A model generated the notes under the pieces. The model did not search any database and was not told the origin of the DNA. It was given only the letters and a program-made list of their open reading frames with translations. Below are positions 13,001 to 24,700 of a DNA stretch of 64,000 nt, piece by piece. Source of the DNA: Xiphias gladius (Eukaryota; Chordata; Actinopteri; Istiophoriformes; Xiphiidae); assembly GCF_016859285.1 (NCBI RefSeq), contig NC_053411.1:2295501-2359500 (forward strand), read 5' to 3'. The position numbers were made by a program, and so were the translations under genes. The first letter of the stretch is position 1; the number at the start of each line of letters is the position of its first letter.

Positions 13001-13377
13001 CAAAAATTACTTAGATGGATACCTGCAGTGCTAGAGCAGAAAAATTACAGGTTTAGCAACTGTAACAAAAGAGGGCAGGGCTCAGTAAAGGAGCAACTGA
13101 CCAATATCTGTTTTGTCTGGTTGTGCAGTTGGCTGTATGAGGAGGTTGGCTAATTCCCGCTTTGTCTCTCAAGTGTACTCTCATTCCTCCTGCAGTGTTT
13201 GAGATCATCTTAGCGTATCTGGAGAAGGGCAGCTGGCAGGAGGCCTTCTTCACCATCCTGCCTCAGAGGAAAGGAGCTGTGGCTGTTGACCAGGACGGAA
13301 CAACCATTCAGGAAAAAGAGGAGGAAGATTCAGACTCCGACTCTGACATACCAGAGCAAGCCGAGACAAGAACCTAA
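7039..13377 (+). CDS. trmt10a: tRNA (guanine(9)-N1)-methyltransferase, TRMT10A
   Basis: It is predicted to methylate N1 of guanine-9 in cytosolic/nuclear tRNAs using S-adenosylmethionine, as TRM10-family SPOUT enzymes do. Coding exons: 7039-7217, 7820-7988, 8093-8164, 9841-9915, 11766-11915, 12054-12159, 13196-13377; all junctions are GT/AG and phases join cleanly to give 310 aa (human is somewhat longer, mainly in the C-terminal tail). Residues 1-90 are charged and Lys/Arg/Gln-rich ([17 protein letters not shown]). The SPOUT domain runs from about [14 protein letters not shown] to the C-terminal [12 protein letters not shown]. The family signature [11 protein letters not shown] carries the catalytic Asp, residue 210 in this model. 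YLTSDSPN and [16 protein letters not shown] are also present. The tail is acidic, ending at TAA 13375-13377. The intron before exon 9841 contains a Tc1 element; the next intron contains two further transposon fragments. Confidence 0.96.
8222..9811 (+). mobile_element. Tc1-like DNA transposon, inactive, in a trmt10a intron
   Basis: A 1.6-kb element with long terminal inverted repeats: the left end CAGTTAAGTGTATAAGTATTT matches the reverse complement of the right end, CAATTAGGTACACAAGTATTT, and the similarity extends beyond 100 bp (both carry CCACCACAATGGATTTGAAAC). TA dinucleotides at 8220-8221 and 9812-9813 fit the usual TA target duplication. Transposase remnants are in the plus strand: [16 protein letters not shown] near 8996-9045 (one catalytic Asp) and [15 protein letters not shown] near 9310-9354 (second Asp). 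The frame breaks around 9115 and after 9357, and a long A run (about 8619-8643) disrupts the N-terminal part, so it cannot be autonomous. Confidence 0.9.
10030..10135 (-). repeat. hAT-type MITE fragment
   Basis: The segment TTTTATCGACCAAACTATTA followed by a degenerate AATAATCGGCGGATTAATGG matches the inverse of the end region of a very common fish MITE whose ends are rich in ATTAATCG repeats. Only one end is preserved. It lies in the trmt10a intron between exons 9841-9915 and 11766-11915. Confidence 0.4.
10496..10813 (+). repeat. hAT-type MITE (TAGNGCTGCAAC family)
   Basis: It starts TAGTGCTGCAACTCATGGTTA and ends TTGTTTCAGCTCTA, which are imperfect terminal inverted repeats of a familiar fish MITE. 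The interior contains the conserved stretches CAGAGCCCAAGGTGA, TTCAGTTTACTATCATAT and TTTTTGCTTGAAAAATTAC. The flanks AAGGAAAT and AAGAAAT resemble a target duplication with one indel. Non-coding; in a trmt10a intron. Confidence 0.65.
10889..10909. repeat. (TA)n microsatellite
   Basis: A run of about ten TA dinucleotides within a trmt10a intron. Confidence 0.8.
11311..11683 (-). mobile_element. Internally deleted Tc1-like element, minus strand
   Basis: The left end AGTACTTTGCAAAAGTTTTAG and the inverted right end AGTACTGCATAAATGTTTTAG form terminal inverted repeats. The minus strand encodes the C-terminal end of a Tc1-type transposase: [20 protein letters not shown] near 11455-11515, including the PDLN motif and the following catalytic acid. 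The N-terminal two-thirds is missing, so only about 370 bp remain. It ends about 80 bp before trmt10a exon 11766-11915. Confidence 0.75.
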
Positions 13378-14296
13378 CACTTTGCCCAAATGGACAACTC
13401 CAAACAAAATTCTAACGTTTAATACTACGGGAACGAAGAAAATGGGAGAATGGAATTTTTTGGATTTACTGATGCTAAGGCTATATTTGAAAGTTTATGT
13501 TTCTGTCTTTAAAATTTCAAAATGCTTTTTGTTTTTTACTAGATATTTATTGACATTTTTACTTTGTGCCGATTTAATTGCTCACCTAAGTTGGACTGCT
13601 GATATAAATGGAAAATTTCAGTTTTGCTATAATTTTTGGCAGAATATAGAGTTGTTATATTCAAGAACATAGGTTGTACTTTTTATTCTTTTGTTTGGAG
13701 CTTAAAGCTAAAACTGTCAGAGCTGTGCCAAATGGACATATTTTAAAAGAAAAGATTTAATACAGGATTAAGTTGAACACATGACCATCATTTCCCACTG
13801 GTTCCTGGAATTCCTGTGAATTATGGAATTTTTGACAGTATAGTCAGGATATAGAATTGAAGAAATTTGATATAATCTTTGGAGAACTTGGCGACTATCA
13901 AGCAATTTTGCAAATTAATTGAACATTGCAGTTACGGAAGAAGAACGTTTAGAATAAGTTATGTTTTCAGATTTAGGTTTATTTAGATGGTGTGTTGCCC
14001 TTGGTCAATCAAAGCTTGCAAGGTGAACCACAAGAGTATTGGGGCCCAGAAGCATCTTAAAGACACCAGCAGGGGTCTTGCACAGTGTGAGGAAACATAC
14101 AGTGGATAATTGAAAGAGGCCACAGAGGATGCAGGGATACTAGAAGCAGGGCCCAGGGGAGATATTTAGATTAGATTGACCACATGCATCTTATTTGAAT
14201 GTGGGAGCTCCAAAGAGAGAGAAATGTCCTAGACTGTTGTCCACTTTGCCTTTACTATAGACCAGATCTGGCCTGAAAGCAGCCACAGCAAACTGC
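13378..14296 (+). other. trmt10a 3' UTR and intergenic spacer
   Basis: AT-rich and non-coding after the trmt10a stop. I see no convincing AATAAA close to the stop; the first clear one is at 14547-14552, so the UTR end is uncertain. Confidence 0.4.
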
Positions 14297-14512
14297 AACG
14301 TCCATCCATCCATTAGCCATACCGCTTATTGCAGGGGGCTGAAGCCAATCCCAGGTTAAATTGGGCAAGAGCTGGACAGGGATGCCAGCCTGGCAAACCC
14401 CATTTGAAACATCTTCTTTATCACAGGGCTGACAGATAGAGACGTTTGTGCTCACATTCACACCTACAGGTGCTAACCACTGCACCACAAATGCTGCCCT
14501 GCATCGTGAGAT
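14297..14512 (+). repeat. Interspersed fish repeat (CATCCATCCATT family)
   Basis: It begins CATCCATCCATTAGCCATACC, then GAAGCCAATCCCAGG, GGACAGGGATGCCAGCCTGG, CACAGGGCTGACAGATAGAG and CTCACATTCACACCTA. This order matches a very abundant percomorph repeat derived from a longer consensus. It is diverged and non-coding. A shorter relative is at 55735-55812. Confidence 0.55.
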
Positions 14513-14601
14513 AAGTATTTAGCCCTTAAAGTTACACCTGTTCCAAAATAAATCTGTGGTTATACTACCTATACTGAACATGCATAGATTAACTTACATT
14601 T

Positions 14602-14635
14602 AACATGTCTATATTATAGGTAATATAGACATGTT
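14602..14635. repeat. Perfect 15-bp inverted repeat (hairpin)
   Basis: The arms 14602-14616 (AACATGTCTATATTA) and 14621-14635 are perfectly complementary, separated by TAGG. It lies between trmt10a and spata6l. There is no following T run to suggest a terminator, and it may be the core of a small decayed palindromic element. Confidence 0.8.
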
Positions 14636-14811
14636 CTGAAATGGAACCAGGGACAAGACCTATTCCACTTTTTCACCCAAGGTTTGACACTGCTGCACCA
14701 GTCATGTATGAGATAGAGATAAGGCCAAAGCTGAAAATGATGAAGATAAAAAAGAGATCAAGACTCTGAGCTACACGTAGTGCCTAAATATGACCTCATG
14801 TCATTAGTCAG

Positions 14812-15195
14812 AAAGTTTAGTAGGACAGTGTCTTCTACTCCAGCATTCCAAAGTGGGCCACTGCTCCAGGTCCCCAGACCTTCAGGGGGCCAACAGGCCC
14901 CAGATTCACTGTGTGGCAACTAGTTTGTGGTAATTTGATAAATAGCATATTTATTTGCTAATACTACATGCACCACTAAGCACAATATTAAGATAACACC
15001 TGTATTATTACCTGATCTTAAGGCCCAAGTTGAAATCTAGTTTGAAAGCCTCTCCTCAGTTTATGTGGCGCCTGCATGGGATCATATCCTGTAATACATT
15101 TTTCTAAGTAAGGTTAGCAAAACTTAATTAAAAATTAAGCTGCTGAGTAGGGGGTCATTAGGGGCCCACAAAGGGTTATTCCGGCCCTGGACACA
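14812..15195. repeat. Probable decayed DNA-transposon-derived repeat
   Basis: It contains TCCCCAGACCTTCAGGGGGC near the left end and AGGGGCCCACAAAGGG then TTCCGGCCCTGGACAC at the right end, resembling fish repeats that terminate in GGGCCGG/CCGGCCC motifs. A related segment (GGGGCCCCAGACCTTC) lies at 22210-22240. No coding sequence. Assignment is tentative. Confidence 0.3.
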
Positions 15196-15632
15196 TGTAT
15201 GGATTGGCCAAGCACAAGTAGAGCAACACAGAACTAACCAAACCATACTGCCAATGTGTTCTACTGCCATCATGCTATGCTAGCAAAAATTTCCGAATGA
15301 TAATATTGGGGAAATATTGGACATTAAAGTACAATTACATTAAAATAAATGTATTTTTCATTTTGCTGGGGCTCTGGAAGGGTCAACCACTTCATAGACC
15401 CAGTTTGAAAGCTGTTCTGTTCGACTGTTTATATAGGTTCGTCTGGTTTAAATCATACAAAGGTTAAAATATATTTACGTTTGCAGAACCACAACATTGG
15501 CGGGAAACACGTCATATGTGTATAGGTGGGTAGATTTTACGGAAAGGTTGTGATAGTGGCAAATATATGTAGGAATTCGGTCAGGGCGCTAAAACATTTA
15601 GGGAAACATTTATGAATGGGAAGGACAACCCC

Positions 15633-15677
15633 GTTGCTCTAGCAACCAAACCCGGAAGTTGTAGTCTCCATGGAAAC
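15633..15677 (+). promoter_or_regulatory. Two RFX X-box-like motifs flanking an ETS site, spata6l promoter
   Basis: GTTGCTCTAGCAAC at 15633-15646 is a perfect inverted repeat and matches the RFX X-box consensus GTHNYYATRRNAAC with one mismatch. GTCTCCATGGAAAC at 15664-15677 matches that consensus at every position. CCCGGAAGTT at 15651-15660, between them, is a classic ETS site. They lie 92-136 bp upstream of the spata6l ATG. X-boxes drive RFX-dependent ciliary and sperm genes, consistent with the gene they precede. The transcription start is unknown. Confidence 0.65.
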
Positions 15678-15768
15678 AAGTTAGGCGACGTTAAAACGGA
15701 GAAGAGTAGGCTTTATTTAGTTGAAGCTGTAGCTAGCCCGTCTTATCACCGTTACACCGAAGAGTCCA

Positions 15769-18700
15769 ATGTCTCGAAAAGCACTGAAAGTGGTGGTTGA
15801 ATTAAAGTTCAGAGCGGTAAGCACTCATTTTTCTAATGAATGTCTAAACTGCCCCTTTGCTGTAACGTCATGGCTCTATCTGGAGAGACCGGCACGTCAA
15901 ACTCCAGTCTACATTCGAATCACTGTCATTTTTATTTAGCTGTTTAACCAGCAAAGGCACACGTTTGTTAGCAACCGGACTGGTTTATGAAGCTTTACGG
16001 GGTGCTCTACAATTCGGCATATATCTTATGCAGCAAATATATGTTAAATCTGTTAGGTTTCAAACTTTTAAACTCAATTCTATGACTCACCACTGAGCGA
16101 GTGGTCTATTAAATTTTAAGAGATTTTATTCACCTGGTGGTAATTTAGTAATGTGATTTTTTTTTTTTTTAATTTTATTGTATTTTATTTTTAAATCGAA
16201 AGCTATCCATACAGTTTAGGTAACACTCAGCTTTGTCTTTGGGGTTCACTCAAAAGCTTGAGTGATTCTTGACTATTCTCATTTCGTGCTATTTAACTCT
16301 CTGGGTCATGGTATTCATTACTGCTGTAAACACAATTATACTGAGTAGCTGTGTAACTACAAACTAAAATTCTCCAACCAGTTAAAAATACGCAATAATT
16401 AATGCAAACCTTATTTTAGATGACTTCCGTAATTTTAGACCTGTCTTGTTTGTTTGTGATATCTAGTTACATCTGACATAACATAATCATTCAGAGGAGG
16501 CCAGCTAAGGAAGATGTCACGTGATTTGACACATATTCCTAGCTGTCGACCGATAGGGAAAGCAGGCTGCAGAGAGGATGGGCTGTGTCCCAAATTACTC
16601 CCAATTTATTGTTTTGAGTGTGTAAATCTACCTACTATATAGCGTCCTAAAAAATTCTACACTGGAATTAAAAAAGAAGTTTCAACGGCTCCTTTCTGCT
16701 AAGAAACCCGAAATGCAATGCACCACGTTTTATAGATGCAAAAATTACCATTGTGGTCTCCACAGTGTCCAAAATCTGAAGTTACTGCTCACTACTGAGT
16801 AAAGGATTGAGTGTCCATTATATAGGGAGTAGCGAATGAGTGAGCAAGAGGTGATTTCAGATACAGCACAGGTAAAAGTGTAAAAAAAAATTCCGCAGTC
16901 AGCATGCCTCCCAGGTCTGCCTGAGCACCCACGTTTATGAGAGGTCTAATTATTCAAATGCCATAGACCTGTGTGAGCTGGATAGTCTTGGGTGGAGCAT
17001 TACTGATGATGAAAACGGTAAGCTACATCCTGTGGTTGAGATGTTTACAGTTTGAAAGAACGGAGGCTTCTGTCAGCTCTTTAACTTTTTAAATTTCAAG
17101 TGACAAGTTAAAACAGAAGGACTAAGAGCAGTTTAATTTGGTCTTTTTTTTAAATCTTAAAAACCACCACTACTCATTGCAGTGAATTCCTCTTCCACAC
17201 TAGACCCCCCAGATAGCAAATACAGAGGAAAAAAATGAACAAAATCAATAGACCTGCTTCACAACAGATATCTTGTCATGTCATAGCAGAAAAGCCCAGG
17301 AATAAATGATAACATTAAAAACAACTGTATTCCATTTAGGTGAGCTGGTTCCAGGGACCTGGTATTGTACACGCTGCCTCACTGTCATGGATTACTGGGA
17401 CGTTTGATGGAAATGAGCCATAGTTAATGTAATTTGTTTAACCTGTGCTGCTATGACAAGCACACATGTCCTCAAGACCACTCCAAAGATTGAATGAAGT
17501 TCCTAGGTGGACCTATTTGACTAGAAACTAAGAAATGGAGCACAGCTTTTAAAGTGTTCAATAGAATTGTCACTAAGACCAATACAGATTTGGTTGGCTG
17601 AAATGAGGACTGGCACTGGCAGATCTTATTAGCTGTAGCTAGCTAACTAACTAGCTAATTAATGTTAACGCCATGAATTGATTGAAACCTCTGTCCCCAG
17701 CTGACTTTTTTATGTTTCCAGCTCACTAGTTTTAAAACAAGAATCTTGTAAAGGGGTCTTCAATATGCACTTGATGGCTACATACATGATATCATGCTAA
17801 GAGATTGAGGCTAAAACTGCGGGTCCCAGGTAAAAAGTTAACGCCCTCACTAGTTGATGATCCATGTAGAAGACACGAGATAAAGAAACAGCATTATTCT
17901 TGTATTGCAATGTGGAGCTAGTTTGTCCTGTACAGAATATAAAGTACATGTCTGACAGTGTGGTCACTTCCTATAGTGCGAAATAATTTCATTTTTCCAA
18001 CCTTAATGTGACTTAAGATTTAATAAATATTTGACTAAAGAGGAAACTAGAACCAGGTAAAATTGCTAGTCTAACTCAATCAGAAATGAAAAGCATGGAT
18101 GGCCTTTGTGTTCCTTAAAGCAGTATAAAGAAATTTAAGACTTTTGTTAATCTCTAGTGGCAGATTTGACTGTTAACCCTCTTTACTTGAAGCTTTTAAC
18201 CTATATACGCATGTTCCTCCTTTGCTTAGGTTTCTTGTCCTGGGGTTCATCTGCCAGCCAAAGATGATATCTACCTCAGCATGTGCCTCATGGGCCAGTA
18301 TCGTCAGTCTGAATGTCTGCCTGCCGTCTTCCCTCTGCTGTTTCATGAGAAGATGACCTTTGAAAAGGCAGGTCTTTACTTATTATCCATGCGGAGAGAG
18401 ATGGCTATGATGAAGCAATGTTTGAATAATTGAATTAGAAACACAGTATCTGAAACATAATACATGAAATGTGTTGTTGCATTTTTTAAGGTATCAGTTT
18501 GTGATTACTCGATCTAGTTATTTTATTCTTCATAAAGTCCATTGAGACATGCCTATAATGAATGAGTTTATTTGACTGTAGTAACCTACAAGCTTGTCAA
18601 CCGGAAATATAGTACATTGATAATATTTGTGAAATAAGGAAGCTAAATTAAACAATAAAGCTGAAATTAGTTTGTCTCTAGATTTTCAGGCATGCCGTTG

Positions 18701-21700
18701 ACCCTGGAGACATCGCTGTAATGCTTGAGTGTAAGTTATATTTTATTGTTTACAGTCATTTGTCGCGCGTTTTATATTAAATTGATTTGGTTGCCTAATC
18801 ATAATTTACTACTCTGTCCTACGTTATGCGGCTTTATCTTTATTTTTCTTGATTTGTTCTATTGTTCTTGTTGTGTAAAAGTTGCCCAGTCTTTCCAAAT
18901 AAGATAAAACATTTGATAAAATAATCTCAACTCAAGGTGAACTCACTAAATTTTTTCATAGCTTTCATCCAAATTTCATGGTCTTCCTCAGTGGATGGAG
19001 TTTGCACAGTTGTCATGGCTCAGTTGATTACAGTAGAGCTATCTCCATGAAGGTGAACTCTGAGAAAACTCAGCTGACGAAGACAGTGAGATGGAAGTGA
19101 AAGCTCTAGAAAAAAACCAGTAAGTGGGGCTTGAGTTGTCAAACTATTTCCGAGGTGAAGAATGAAATTTCATGCCTAAGACAAAACATGTTCATACATT
19201 AGAGTAATTTTGGGTTAACGATATCCCACAGACACAGGCAGTAATCAGCACTGTGCTGATATTGATTTCATTCCATGGCTGTATTTTCTCAAATTAAAGT
19301 CAGGCATAAACCCAGTGTTGTCACATTTCACTATCTGCTGTATTTTTGGCACAACATAGAGAAAGTTCTGTGCTGTGAAATATTGTTTAAAATATATTAC
19401 CTGGTTTTCTTTGTATAGTGTATTTGGCAGTGTAACTATAAATGTCCTCACTATGCATTTGAGGTTAGTCTTTTTGTGATAATGCTGTAGATTTCTTTCA
19501 ACTCGATGTCTCTTCTTCTCAGATGAGACAGTCAGAATTGAACTGGTGCAGCTGGCCCCTCCTGGTGAGACTGTTTATTTTTCACGTTTGTGTTTTGTAT
19601 TCTTTGTTCACTCCAGGGCTGCGGAAGCGCTAAAAGGTCCATTACGATGATTCTAGCCAGAATGTCTTTACAGTGGTTGTGTAACAGAGGTGTGTTTGTG
19701 ATCACAGCGGAAGACACTCTGGACTGCTTTGAAGAAGATGTTCGACGGTTCTTATTCCCAGAGCCCAAACTGGTTCCTTCCTTCTCTGGAATGGACCGAG
19801 AGGTTCTGATGACCCGAGCACCTTGCTTTCCAGTAGGTCCAACCTTTTGATCAGTACCTCAAAGCGTATAATATTGTTGTCCATGTTCAGCATGTGGTTT
19901 AAAGTTACTATGTGTAGCCTTTTCACATGAATACATCACTATTACATTAATTTTGACATTTATTAAATGTCTATAAATGGTACTATCTCTGACACCATCA
20001 AATTTCTAATGCTAATTTTATGTTTATTATTCAGCCTCAGAAACAAAATATTGACATTTTGTTTGTTCATTTTAAGAATTTTCCTTAACTTGTCACAATA
20101 TGGTCTGTAGTTTCCATTCTTCTGTAATGTGTCTGCAGTAACAGAAACCATCCATAGAAAATTCCTTTACCTGCAGTCTCGTTTTCATGATCATGATCAA
20201 ATTCTCTGGACCACAGGTCTTGTCCACTGTGGTAGGGAAATATTAAAAAAAGGGACGAAAAACCATGAGTGTGTTTTTTTGCAGTTTCATTTGATTATGG
20301 CACAAATATGTCTTCTCCTCTGTTTTTCCCAGGGTATCGCTCCGAGGTTGGAGTTTTCGACCAAAGCTACCATCATTGAGTGTTCAGCTGATGCTGAGAT
20401 CAACGTTCTACCAAGTGTACCCATGGTAAAGATTATATTATGTGGCTCAAAATGTATGTACAGTAAATGATGTATAATAAGTGAAAACTCATCATACCTG
20501 AGGTGACCACATTAAATGGACCAGATTAGATTTTTTTTAGCAGCAAACCCATAGAAAGTATCAGTCCATTCCCAGTGTCTTTTATTGGTTCCTTTAATTC
20601 AAAGTGCGGCCTTTTTAACAATAATAAAAGTAATGATAACAAACTTTATTTTGTAGAAATTTTAATTTAAAACACCAGATCAATACAAAAATGAATAAAA
20701 GAAAATTTGATGCAAATTGTAGCGAGTTAAAGTACTTTATTGCCTCTAAGAGCTACATATATGTCACATCCACTGCTGCTGCAGCTGCTGACTGAAGTAA
20801 TAACATTTTAAAAATAATTTCATAATCTACAGGAAACCCATGCAATGGTATTAACAGGTGGGATATGATCCATTTTGATCCCATTAAAAACCTGGCAGCT
20901 GAATTCTGCGCCAGTTGGAGGCGTGAAAGTTGCTTCTGACACAATGAGACAATATGAACTGCAAGAATCAATATCAATATTTGAATCAAAATAACACCTA
21001 AGGTTCTAGCAGAAGGTTTAACATAGGCAGGTAGGAAGCCCACCTGCTAGTGTTATGTGTAGGCTTTTTGAGACATCCACTCCTTTGTTTCCAGAGGCCA
21101 GTGATAAAGAAGAACACAAAGCTTTCCAGAAGACCCAGGACCTCCTCTCCTCAGAGGAAACAACCTCAAACCCTTGTTAGGAGACAAGGTGGCAGGATGG
21201 ACAGAGAAAGACAAAGCACTGCCAGGTCACTGTCACACATTCCCAGGTCCCAGTCCCTGTCCCCACTGAGAGCTGCAAACACCCAGCGTCTGACCCGACT
21301 CAGCCTGGACTCTGCAGCTCCCATCCCAACCGACATGGACATAGCTAGTAACTCCCTGCCTGTAAGTACACACAACACATATTTAGTCTAAATTAACAAT
21401 AGATTTTTTTAAGATTGGCCATTATTTCCAGCCAGCAGATGGCAGAGAAGAGCTCTCACCTAAAGCTACTCTCTTGTGTAATGGAACGTTTTACCAGTGA
21501 GAAGGTTTGAGAGTCATCTCTAGTAGTGTCGCAGAATGACTAGTATTATCCAAAATCAAATAGTTACTTTAATGCAATCTGAGGGCCTGAGGTGAATAGT
21601 TTCAAGATGTATTAACATACGATATACTGCAGATCCACCACTTAGTAATCCTAACATTTTTTTTTAAATAAACATACACATAACAAGTATGCATCTTATA

Positions 21701-24700
21701 ACTTTATTCGAACACAAGTTGGTTTTGCTTAATTTGTTTTTACCGTGCACAAACCTCACACAGTCTTCCATGTGGCCTACTGAAGCAGCTCTGTGGCTGT
21801 GTGATGATTACACGACGCAACTGTCAACAACCATGGGAACCTATTTATTTTATGTAATCTACCCGTTAGTTGTGACAAGGGATTAATGAGGCATTTATTG
21901 GCCCTCTGTCTTTTTTGAACCCTTGCCTGTTTTTGCTACGTTCTCACTCTCTTCTTCCCTTTCTGTGAGGTAGGAAGGTGTATTGTGTGAAAGTTCATTT
22001 TTGAACTTTGATATAGTAGTTTGACGAAATAATCCTCAGTCGAGGTCCACTACATAGCTTTTTCCAGTGCTTTTAATCACATCCCAAAATCTCCATCAGT
22101 GGATGGAATTGGCTCAGTTGTCATGGAGACAGCTCGGTTGTCATCAGTGGGAGCAGTGGGAACATGGGCTGTCTGTAAGTACTTAAGGATGGAATACAGA
22201 TTGGGCAATGCAGGCCCTGGGGCCCCAGACCTTCTCGGGGCCCGTCGGCTCCAAGTGTGCTGCTCTTTCTCTGGCCACCAGATGGCCAGAGAAAGATCAA
22301 GAGTCCGTTCACATCTGAAGCCATCGTTGAATGGAGACAGTGGATATCATCTCCCTGTATGCTGTACAACCACCACTTATCACTGAGTAAAATTCCATAC
22401 TTTAGTCACATGATGACAACTGAATCAATACATTCACTCATAAGGACAGTAAGATGCAGTGAAAGGGACACAAAAAGCTGGTAGTTAGACCTCGAATTAA
22501 AGTTTGCTTATGTTGCCAGCACTGTCAATCAAATCTGATCAAACCCAACGCACACAGTTGTTGATTGTCTTGCACTTAGAAATTAATATTTAGTGTTATG
22601 GAGGAATATTTAAGATTTAAAACTACATTTTCAGGGGAAGGAATGAAGGAAATTTTATGTTGCCATGGATTGAGTCAGTTATCTGGGGGCTATATCTTTT
22701 TTTTTTTTTTTTTTTTAACCTAATAATGTGTTGCCAACCCTGTGCCATGAAAAATCTGCATTAGCTATCAACAGTTCCTGTTAGCAGAATGTGTTTAACT
22801 GGTGCGTTCTGGTTTGACTGAGTTATGACTCTGAGAAGAATAGTGGCACCTATGAGTTGTCAACTTTTTCCTTATCACAATAAAATGGTCAAACATCTTG
22901 GCCAAGCCAAGCTTTACTAATCACCCATACAATGACTTCAGAAAGCATTCAGACCCCTTGAATTTTTCACACTTTATTGTGTTGTACATTTAGTTGTAAA
23001 TTGATAATATTGCCATGTGTGCTCCTCAGTCTACACTCAACCCATAATGACAAAGTGAAAACATGGTTTTAGAAATTTTTTCAAATGTATTAAAAACCAA
23101 ACCCTGAAATCTCATTTACAAAATGAGCACCTCTGCTGTGGTGCTCCAAATTGTGCTCAGGTGCATCCTGTTTGCTTTTATTATCAATGAGATGTGTCTA
23201 GAACCTGACTGGAGGCCACTTGTGGCAAACTGAATTGATTGGACATAGTTTAGAAAGGCACACACCTGTGTGTATAAGGACCCACAATTCACACTGCATA
23301 TCAGGACAAAACCCAAGCCATCAAGTCCAAGCAACTCTCTGTAGACCTGTGCAATACATATTGTGGTGAGACATAGATAAGGGCCAGGGTATAAAACCAT
23401 TTATAGAGTTTTGAGTGTTCCCAGTGGCCTAAATAATTGCAAAATGGAAGAAGTTTTGAACCACCAGGACTCATCCTAAATTTTGCTGCCCAGCCAGGCT
23501 TTTATAGTAGAGTGGCTAGATGGAAGCCATTTTGAATAAAAGACATATGACACCATAGAGCATCTGTGGAAAGATCTGAACATTGCAGTTCAGACACTTC
23601 CGATCCAATTTGTCAAAGCTTGAGAGGATCTGCCAGAAAGAATGGGATAAAGTGCCCAAATCCACGTGTGAAGAGCTTGTAGACACTCACCCAAGAAGAC
23701 TCCAAGTTGTAACTCCTGCCAGAGGGTCATGTTTTCACTTTGTCATTATGGGTTATTGAGTGCAGATTGATGGGCAAAATTTAAAATTAAATCTACATCA
23801 CATAGTGTGCAAAAAAGTAAAGGGGTCTGCATACTTTCTGAAACCACTGTACAACTTGTAGCAGTTTGACCTGCAGGTCTGTTCACTATGTCATTCATCT
23901 GTGTGCAGATGCTGACTTCGTGGCCTGGAGCCAGTCGACCTGACTTGCCCCACAGGTCTGCAGTGTTTACCAGCTCCTCTCCACCTTTGATCAGGTCTTC
24001 ATCCACAGGTAAAAGTCCTCATATAAAGCTGGTTTGTTGCTACTAAACAAGATATACCGTCTAAAAAAAAAACTTAGCATGACTCCATAAAAAAGGTACT
24101 GTTATTGTTATACTGCTCTGTTGACATGGCCTAGTTCAGTGTAAAAAGCTGTTAGGTTGTTGATAATCAACTAACCGTTACCTATTGTGCTATAACCTAC
24201 TTACAGTCAGTAACTCAAACATTTTTCCCTCTTTTTTGCTGTTCTAGTAAGATTCTCTCCAACTGGCAGAAGATCTTTATCCAATGGTTTGGTAGGGACA
24301 TTTTATCTTGACCCTCTTGAACAGGAAGATCTGGGGTTTAGAAGATGTGGTCCTAACTTAAAACATAAGCATTAAAGGAATAGGTCAACGTTTTGGGAAA
24401 TGTTTTTTGGTTTCTTTGCTGGAGGGAGAAGAGACTATTGATAACAAACTCATTTCTCTGTGTTAAGGACAGAGCTGGAGTCAGTATATGGTTAGCCTAG
24501 TTTAGCTGGAAGCAGGCAGAAACGGCTAGCTTGGCTCTGTTGAAAGATACACCTCTAAACATCTATAAAGCTCACTGATGAACACATTCATATTTTTTCC
24601 CCACTTAAACAGAATTGTAAAAAGACCAATTTGTGATTTTACACACTGGAACTATTTCTTGACAAACAGCAGTGTATACATCTGCCTGTGCAGCATCTTT

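Noticed and set aside
18361-18375. GT donor at 18372 for spata6l exon 2
   Set aside because: Using it joins exon 3 out of frame and hits a stop within a few codons, whereas the GC donor at 18368 keeps the conserved junction.
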